Source: Ligustrum vulgare
Lineage: Eukaryota; Streptophyta; Magnoliopsida; Lamiales; Oleaceae
NCBI GenBank assembly: GCA_963555705.1
Contig: OY743171.1
Span: 15,685,352-15,749,351, forward strand
Reading direction: 5' to 3'
DNA: 64,000 bases
Part shown: one piece after another, positions 57,182-64,000 of the stretch
How positions within the stretch are numbered: the stretch's first letter is position 1
Layout: the number at the start of each line of letters is the position of its first letter
Position numbers and translations under genes: made by a program
Notes under the pieces: generated by a model
The model's input: the letters and a program-made list of their open reading frames with translations, nothing else
What the model was told of the DNA's origin: nothing
The model's database searches: none

Positions 57182-59432
57182 TGTAATACCCTGATTCACG
57201 TATTTTTTTTTTAAAAGGTTACTAAGTTTAGAATTATTTTCTTGTGTCTTTAATTATATGTTGTAGAATTTTTTTTATTATAGTATATAAAAATGGAATT
57301 GGTGAAGGTAAAGACCAAAAATTATGGAAGTTCCGGACTTGTCATTTTTTTTCCGGTATTACATAAAATTGCGTAAAAGTTTCAGGGATTAGATTGAACG
57401 GGAGCCTAAGGTTGAGGACCAACTTGTAGATGGATGGAATTAAAAAAAAGAAAAAGAAATGGAGCAACTCTATGTCGGTTTAGTGAGAGAGAGAAAGATA
57501 AATTTTGATAGATATTTTCATTCCCTTAACCACTCTTTTAATCCTTATTCTTATCATAAACCACCGCTTAAAAAAATAAAAGAAAGAGAGAGCTTAGAAA
57601 AGAGAATGAGAGCTGAAATTTTGAGAAGAAAGAAAGGAAAAATTTTGCAAAAAATTTAAGAAAATAAAAGGAAGGGAAAGAGGAGACATCTCAACAAGGT
57701 AAGAAATATTTTTCTTCTTTGAATTCTTTGATTTTCTTACAAGTTGGAAGGGATTTGAAAACCTAGGGTTTATGAAATTTTGGGATGGAATTGAAGAATG
57801 AATCATAATCTTGTTCATATGTTTCTTTTGGTATAGAAATTTCATAGAAATTAGAATTTAGCAAATATGATGAAATTATGTTAGTTTCCATATCAAGTGG
57901 GTTAAGAAGTATGAAGGTGAATTATGAACTTATTTCTTATAATGTTGAATCTCATGAAATTGGTATGTGAATGGGGAAATGATATATGTGAAGGAAGAAA
58001 TGGAATTTTTGATGAAATTGGCTTGAATTCCAAAATGTAGAAAAAGGGGGTATACTGATTTTTTTTACAAAGATAATGTTTGGTCTACAAATTATAGAAC
58101 CATCACCAATTGCATGAATTATAGGATTTATGATGATTACCAATGTAAGGAAACCATAATTACTTGTGGAATTGGGAAATACATAATATAAGTAAGGTAT
58201 AGAAAAGGGTAGAAAATTCTTGGAAAGATTGGAATGTAAGTTGGTTTACATTGTGTATTACAGGTGAAATTGAGGAGATTGGAAAAGCATATCAACCAAA
58301 CTAAAATATTGAACCGTGAGTGGAAAACTCTCTTTCTTACTCTTTAGAAAAGAAATTATTTATGATGTTTTCTATGATATTCATAAATGTTATGACTTAT
58401 CTTTGAAAAGTTTTATATGATATGAATGACATTTCATGATTTTGAGATAATATGAAAGTTATGAAAAATGATGTGAAGTGTGAATTGTTAATTATGATTT
58501 TAATGCAAAATTTTGCTAAGTGATACTCGATGTTGATAAGTAAATGCCTCCTACGGGAGAAGGGATCTAGGGCTCAAGCTGTTTAAATATGCCTCCTACG
58601 GGAGAAGGGGCCTAGGGCTCAAGCTGTTTAAATATGCCTTTTACGGGAGAAGGGGCTTAGGGCTCAAGTTGTTTAATTATGCCGCCTTGGTGAAGGGGCC
58701 ACAGGTTACCAGTGGCTCAAGCTGACACATTGCGTGCATGTGGTTTGATATAATGAAATACAATCGATAAGTTTATGATATGAGAACTTTGGTGAATTTT
58801 GTATTGTTGTTATATGATGATGGAATTTTTATTTTATTTTTTTATTTATTATTTATTTATTTATTTATTTTTTTACGGAAACAAATTTTGGGAAAAATGG
58901 TTTGTTATTGGGTTTTTCACTCACTGAGTTTATTAGCTCACCTACTTTTCCCATATAAATTTCTTTCAGGTGACAACTGAAGTTGAGCGACTTCTGGTAC
59001 GCTTAGCCCGTGACATCAAGTTTTAGAAAAGAAAAGGTGGACATGATCACATGATGTTAATTTTGAACTCTTTTGTCTTTTGAAAACTTTGTAGATTTTA
59101 TGGGTTGTAATTATTTCATATGTCATGTAAATATGGCTGAGCTCCTCCACGTGTTGTTTTATACGAATATAGGGAATGTGTTTTGTAAACTAATTTCATC
59201 GATATTAAACCGTGGGTGGAACTACTTCTATGTTGAAAGTTGTGATTTGAAATTATTTTTGAAAAACGGGATAATATATGTGTTAATTATTAAAAGAAAT
59301 ATTGTCAAATTATTTCAGAAAATTTTAGATTTTACGAGCCTTGATGATAGGTTTTGAATTTATATTTAAAATCTATCGTCGGCGCATGTCTCTATTCAAG
59401 TCTAATAAAGGTACTTGGGGTGGGGCATGTCA
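57182..59432 (+). repeat. LTR-C, full-length LTR, plus orientation
   Basis: 2251 bp, starts TGTAATACCCTG and ends GGGGTGGGGCATGTCA. A TATA-like TATATAAAAA lies near 57284. Its right end is followed by the target duplication GTTAA. Confidence 0.9.
58545..58700 (+). repeat. Tandem 55-bp units in LTR-C
   Basis: Three successive units containing GCCTCCTACGGGAGAAGG and CTAGGGCTCAAGCTGTTTAA, then a diverged partial unit. One more unit than in LTR-B. Confidence 0.85.
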
Positions 59433-59437
59433 GTTAA

Positions 59438-60239
59438 TATTTAAAAACGTTTTTATTTTGAATTGGGTCTTGGTTTCTTTAATTCAAAGGGTCTAGCTTT
59501 GGTCAGAATATGAATCAGAATTTTTCTTGTTAAAATTACAGGAATGCCTACTTTTAAATATCAAAATTCAAATATAAGATCAAACTTAAATAACTTCAAA
59601 TTTCAAGTTGTAAATAAAATTTCAAAAATTAATTAATAAATTAAAATAACCAAAAATTAAATTAAATATCAAATTTCACACCACACCCAAACCCTAAATT
59701 ATTTTCTATCCAATATTACATTCTTTGAGACTCTCACCATCTCAACAGAGACCCAACTTCCCTCCCACAGTCATACAAAAGCCAACAGGAATCCGACCCT
59801 GGTTCTAGAGTCACCGGAAAGGCCACTGTTGGCAGTCGTGATTTCAAGGTAAACATGAAGCTAGAGGTGGCGACGATTTTGAAGGTTGCAGCTACGAGAT
59901 CGGGCCGCTGCTTCTAGATCGGGTGGTACTACTGCTTCGACTCGAAGTGATGGAGAGTCAGAGGCCGTGATGGTGGTGAGGGAGGGAGTGGAATTTTGAT
60001 ATTGATATTTGGAGATGGGGCAGAGAGTTTTCTGGTGGTGATGGAGGCTGTGATGAGTGTGATGGTGGCACCGTGGTGCTTAGCTTCTGAACTTGCGGTG
60101 TGGCAATGACGGGTGATGCCTGCTTTTTTTTTTTTTTTTTTTTGAGGTTGAGGTTGATGTGGCAGAGGCAGCCACAATTTTTAGGCGGTACCGTCGCAGT
60201 GAGGTGGTGTTGAGATGGTTGTAGTTTTTGTGAGATAAA
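59438..60239. other. Spacer, possibly decayed retroelement leader
   Basis: 59640-60240 has a GC-rich GGTGGTGATGG style resembling other element leaders in the window, plus a poly-T run at 60124-60143. No coding motif is recognised. Confidence 0.35.
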
Positions 60240-60625
60240 ACGTTTTATTAGGACTTAATATTTTGATAAATATGACTTAAAAAAGTTGAGACCTAATTAT
60301 TGATAAATTGTGAGTAGAAATAAAATAATTGTGACCTAATATAATTCGATAACTGTGACTTGAAAGATTCATAATCTAATAATTTGATAAGTTGTGATTT
60401 AGAAACAAGTATGAATCGATTAATTTAGAACTTGTGACCTGCTAATTTGATAACTTGTGACTTTGAAACGTAATTTTTTTTTTTTTTTTTTTATTGTGAC
60501 ATGGAATCAGTTCAATTTGTGACCTATTATTTTATAATTTGTGACTTTAAAATCAATTTCTAATCTAAAAGAATTGTTTTGTGACCTAAATCACATAGTG
60601 TTGTGACTTCAATATATATAATTAA
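60240..60625. repeat. Degenerate array of TTGTGACCTAATAATTTGATAA words
   Basis: About twelve variants of 'TTGTGAC(C/T)T' alternate with 'TAATTTGATAA' at intervals of roughly 25-35 bp. They include TGTGACTTGAAAGATTCATA, GTGACCTGCTAATTTGATAA and TTGTGACTTTGAAACG. It is a decayed minisatellite or a remnant of one. Confidence 0.6.
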
Positions 60626-60750
60626 TAAAATATTTTTAATTAATTAATTTTAACTAAAATCTGAGTTGTGAAAATATACAAGTTTTATCTCAATTTTGAA
60701 ATTTGCATTTATAATTACCTTATTTTTGTATTTTTCCCATTTTTCTTTAA

Positions 60751-60931
60751 GGCCCTGTTCCGCGGCCGGTTTTACAAAATTTAAATTATTTAGTTGATTT
60801 ATTTATATTTTCTAGGTAAGATATTGAGTTAAAAATTAGAGAGATAATGTGTGATTAAAATGTGGTTTGAAAAATTGTGTTAATTAAATTTTTTTTTTTT
60901 TCCAATTTAATTCAAGCCGCCAAACAAGGCC
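60751..60931. mobile_element. Tourist-like MITE with clean ends, 181 bp
   Basis: The best-preserved copy of the family. The ends GGCCCTGTTCCGCGGC and GCCGCCAAACAAGGC(C) are inverted, flanked by TAA on both sides (60748-60750 and 60932-60934). The interior has GGTAAGATATTGAGTTAAAA and AATTAGAGAGATAATGTGTG. The 3-bp TAA duplication and GGCC(C/T)TGTT ends fit PIF/Harbinger. Confidence 0.8.
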
Positions 60932-62943
60932 TAAAACTATTTTTTGGCTGCAAAGACTCTCTCACCTTCAAAACTGAAACAGAAACTTGCATTTTTCACC
61001 AAAATTGATCTTCATTTTCTTGCCTTGATTGTGCATAATTTGTTTGATTACTTTTGGGACTTTTTACAAGGAGAGATAATGCTCGTCGAGAGGAGCAAAG
61101 TAGTGTTTTCGATTTTTCCAATCGGAGGTTGAAAGCCTACATAATTTCTAGTTGAAGTATCGGTCGAAATCTCGATTTTGTTATGTTCGTGATGATTTGA
61201 ATCAAATGTTAATTGAGGTATATTGATCCTACAAAAAGTTTTACACGACAACCACCAACTGATTCTTCTTCTTTTGTTGTAAACAGCTCCTTCAGTTTGA
61301 AACGACCTACAATTTTGGAATCTTAACATAATAAACTGAAAACACCAGATTTCCATTCCTACAACATTTGCTAATTTTCGGCCAGATTTCATTTAATCAT
61401 TTTTGTTTCATAGTCACTGATCCGAATACCGATTTTCACAAACAAATTTTTGATTTCCGATATGTATGTATGTATGTCAGCAAAGAAATTATACGAATAA
61501 TGGCCACTACATAAAACAATAAAAGGTTTATTTACCTCTGGAAGATGCATTGATTTCAATTCTTTAGAATAAAGATAATCTGTAACGATTTTACCAAAGT
61601 ATTGTGTCGAACAAGTTCATTGCACGTTCATTATGAAAAATATATGGATTTATACATCATAAACTTGTTACCTAAAAATATTTTTAAGGTAAATTGTTAC
61701 GGTCCAATATTCATTGTGTAAAAGCTTTACTTGTACTTCTCTTGCAACATCACCAGCACCAGCAATTTGACTTCAGAAATAAAAATGGAATTGAAATTTG
61801 TTTAATTAATAGTTCCTGGTGTAATTTGAGTTAAAATAAAAAATAAAAAAATCCCGATACTCCTGAAGTACCGTGATCATCAACTAAGATATTACTAATA
61901 AATGGCAAATCAATCCATTAAATGAATAACAAATTTAATTCAAATATTGAGACGCATAATAAGAGGGTGGGAGTGAGGATTGCTGGTATGGAAGTGAGAT
62001 TATTATAGTTCTGTTATTAGAATCAGACTTGGGCTCGTTTTCAGCGGCGGAAAATTAAATGGGAAGAAGACAAAAAAAATTATCTAGAAAATACAAATAA
62101 ATCAACAAAATAATTTACATTCCATTTATATCCTACGGAACAGTGCCTGTTGGACGCATGCAGAGTACAATACCTTCCCGTCAACGAAGTCACAAAAAAC
62201 TTTTCGTCATTGCAAAATTGAAAAGAGAGGGAAAAGATGTTGAATCTAAAAGTATTATTACACGCAGCTGATCACCTTGCCTCAAAATCTGATAGAGCTA
62301 CAAGTTATACAATATGAAGATACTCGTAGATAGATCCAATAATCCATCCCTATTTTTTTGAATAAACAGCAATTCAATTCAAATACTTCAATATCTGTAT
62401 GGCAAGAAAAAGGGTACGTTTTTAAAGAACTAGAAAAGACTGGCAGCAGTGACATTGCTATTTTTTATGATAACAAGACTAGAATACCAGGTAAATCCTT
62501 GAGCAACTAAAAAGGCTAAAGCAAAATTTTGTTGGCAATTTTTAGTAGTTATTAATTATATTATAACTAAAAAACCTGGGAGAATATTTTCAGCAACATT
62601 TTCAAAGTATATACAGTTACAGAATTTTTTCATGAGTTTGTTGCATTGAGTTACTAAAAACAATAAACACCTTCGGTGAACATGGAAGAACAAGGGGTTG
62701 TTTGGTGTTGAGAGTTATTCAGATAAATTTTGAGCTTTTTGGAGAATGTGCTTAAAAAGTTGTTAAAAAGTGTGAAACGTAATGTGTATCGAAAAACTGT
62801 GAGGTTGAAAATGGATTTGAGGGAAAAAAATCTACAAAATCCACTTGGATAAACAAGGTCTAAAAGATGCGGGCTTGAAAGAAGAGTAGGGAATACAAGG
62901 AAATCCAAAAGTTACCAGGCCGATTAGAGTCACCATCCTTCTT
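60932..62943. other. Spacer and 3' flank of the WAV2-like gene
   Basis: AT-rich. Open frames at 60944-61132 and 61048-61392 have no recognised motif. 62085-62155 (TCTAGAAAATACAAATAAAT and GGAACAGTGCCTG) looks like one end of another Tourist-like copy. The last 100-200 bp before 62944 is probably 3' UTR of the minus-strand gene. Confidence 0.4.
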
Positions 62944-64000
62944 CTATGGAACAGCTTTTTCCAAGAACTCCATAATCGTGCTCCAATATCGATCACCACC
63001 AGACAACCATGTATCCATATGCATGCCATCAGGGAATTCCACAAATGAACATTGCTGATTGCGTGCAGCTGCTTTAGCAAATAACATCTGCATGTGGGAC
63101 GGTGGAACCATTTCATCTTGCAGTCCAGAGAGGAAAAGAATTGGTTGTTTGATCTGCAATTCAAAACATCAGCAAAAGGTTAATCCAATTGCTTTTAGCT
63201 TAAAAGACTAAAAGCATGTTTGCCTATGCTTAAAATCCGTACATGCAGACAACAAAAAGCCAGTCTTTTAGCGGCTTTAAGCACGGTTAAACATGCTTTT
63301 GATCAATGATGCCAAAAGCCTGTCAGCAGAAATAAGTACAATATTTATCTGAACAGACTACTTTTAACCAGTTTTCATTTAGTAATCGTGCCTCTTGAAC
63401 CTAGGAACCACATTTTATCCAAAACTTGCATTACGTGAAAGTCGATTGTGAATGCAGAAGAGTGCATGAAACAAAGGGTTGCACCCAAATAAATTATGGC
63501 AACTACGCAACAAAAATAAATCACTCCACCAGATGCATCTGCATGTATCTTCTTATGAAACTTTAACTATTAATACTAATTGCATCACGTCAAAAATACC
63601 ATAAAAAGGGCTCATCATATGCTCGGCCTCTATGTATTGTTAGCTACCAAACCTTTAAGATTTAATTGAGGAAGACAAGCATTTACAGTACATAGCCTGA
63701 GGGTGATATCATAGCAGTCAAAAGATAGTAAAACTTCTAGCATATGTACAAAATGAAATGTCAGACGTGCTTAAAGCATACCCTCTAAGAAGTATATGCA
63801 TAAAAATAGCATAGATACATAATCAGAGTTCAATCACTAGTAATCTCACCTCACCAATGACATCAATGGTGTTCCATGGAGAACGAACCAGAAAATTCAG
63901 AACTCCCGGACCCTTTGAGCCACTCTTCCTAATAAACAACTTGAGAAAGGGTAATAGCACCCCAGCCATATCAAGAATAGAAGTAAAAGTGTTCTCGAGT
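62944..64000 (-). CDS. WAV2-like alpha/beta hydrolase (BEM46 family), 3' part
   Basis: The C-terminal end of a minus-strand gene that continues beyond the window. One exon runs from the window edge to 63850 (LENTFTSILDMAGVLL ... VRSPWNTIDVIGE) and ends at a GTGAGA donor. A 696-bp intron follows. The last exon starts after a GCAG acceptor at 63153 (IKQPILFLSGLQDEMVPP) and stops at TAG 62946-62944 after FLEKAVP. The visible Asp (GLQDEM) and His (GMHMDTW) are the usual acid and histidine of the hydrolase triad. The nucleophile Ser would lie upstream. It closely resembles Arabidopsis WAV2 (At5g20520), a membrane-anchored BEM46-type protein that restrains root bending. The enzymatic substrate is not known. 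No breaks are seen. Confidence 0.92.

Larger units (their letters stand above)
50222..59432. mobile_element. Composite Ty3/gypsy chromovirus insertion with two U5 outer ends
   Basis: A 9211-bp insertion flanked by a perfect GTTAA duplication (50217-50221 and 59433-59437). From left: an LTR fragment in minus orientation with its U5 end outermost (50222-50738), decayed pol and gag on the minus strand (50730-54531), a primer site (54778-54789, minus), a second minus-orientation LTR lacking its U3 start (54793-56658), then in plus orientation the C-terminal part of pol (56657-57131), a purine tract and a full LTR (57182-59432) with its U5 end outermost. A normal insertion has one U3 and one U5 outer end. 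Here both are U5. The protein features fit a Tekay-type chromovirus. Confidence 0.85.

Noticed and set aside
50297..59357. About 95-codon frames repeated in the three chromovirus LTRs (MSFENFVDFMGCNYF...)
   Set aside because: LTR-derived and in the same place in each LTR, including the transcribed part. The frame is somewhat conserved but varies by deletions of a codon. No family is recognised, so I did not call it a gene.

Overview
The window is nuclear DNA from a flowering plant, almost certainly a eudicot. It is AT-rich, its host genes are sparse, and one has an intron with canonical splice sites. It contains a chloroplast-targeted threonine synthase, a plant ALP1-like domesticated transposase and a WAV2-like alpha/beta hydrolase. 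Most of the rest is LTR retrotransposons primed by initiator tRNA-Met, PIF/Harbinger, hAT and Helitron-type DNA elements, and an endogenous pararetrovirus remnant. I cannot name the species.

Layout. 0-3.5 kb: a decayed CACTA-associated gene on the minus strand, split by a young 3-kb non-autonomous LTR element (175-3190, duplication TACCC). 3.5-9.7 kb: low-complexity DNA, a CACTA-like subterminal repeat cluster, an LTR-like remnant, a dispersed repeat and MITEs. 9.7-19 kb: the host island, with an intact ALP1-like gene (10117-11637, +), a dead PIF transposase (13209-14151, -), Helitron ends, an irregular repeat array and threonine synthase (17337-18857, -). 20.3-25.1 kb: a Harbinger-like element, then pararetrovirus movement- and coat-protein remnants and a promoter-like stretch. 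25.1-33.7 kb: an old inverted Copia leader interrupted by an intact Copia element with a 1368-codon gag-pol (26184-32118, duplication GTTTC), then a second Harbinger-like copy. 33.8-44 kb: hAT MITEs, a probable solo LTR, two SINE-like repeats, a cytochrome P450 fragment and a second copy of the dispersed repeat. 44.5-49.7 kb: a truncated minus-strand Copia element bordered by Tourist-like MITEs. 50.2-59.4 kb: a composite Ty3/gypsy chromovirus. 59.4-62.9 kb: degenerate repeats and one clean MITE. 62.9-64 kb: the 3' end of a WAV2-like gene.

Only three host genes look functional, and nothing suggests they form a pathway. The ALP1-like and threonine synthase genes may keep an old neighbourhood: as I recall, their Arabidopsis counterparts lie close together on chromosome 4.

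The most unusual structure is the 9.2-kb gypsy insertion at 50222-59432. Both outer ends are the U5 (3') ends of LTRs in opposite orientation, yet a perfect 5-bp duplication (GTTAA) flanks the whole. That suggests one integration of an inverted, chimeric cDNA. The second is a set of six ACGGCCGT palindromes spaced close to 21 or 43 bp apart, upstream of the TATA-like box in the LTRs of the small element at 175-3190.
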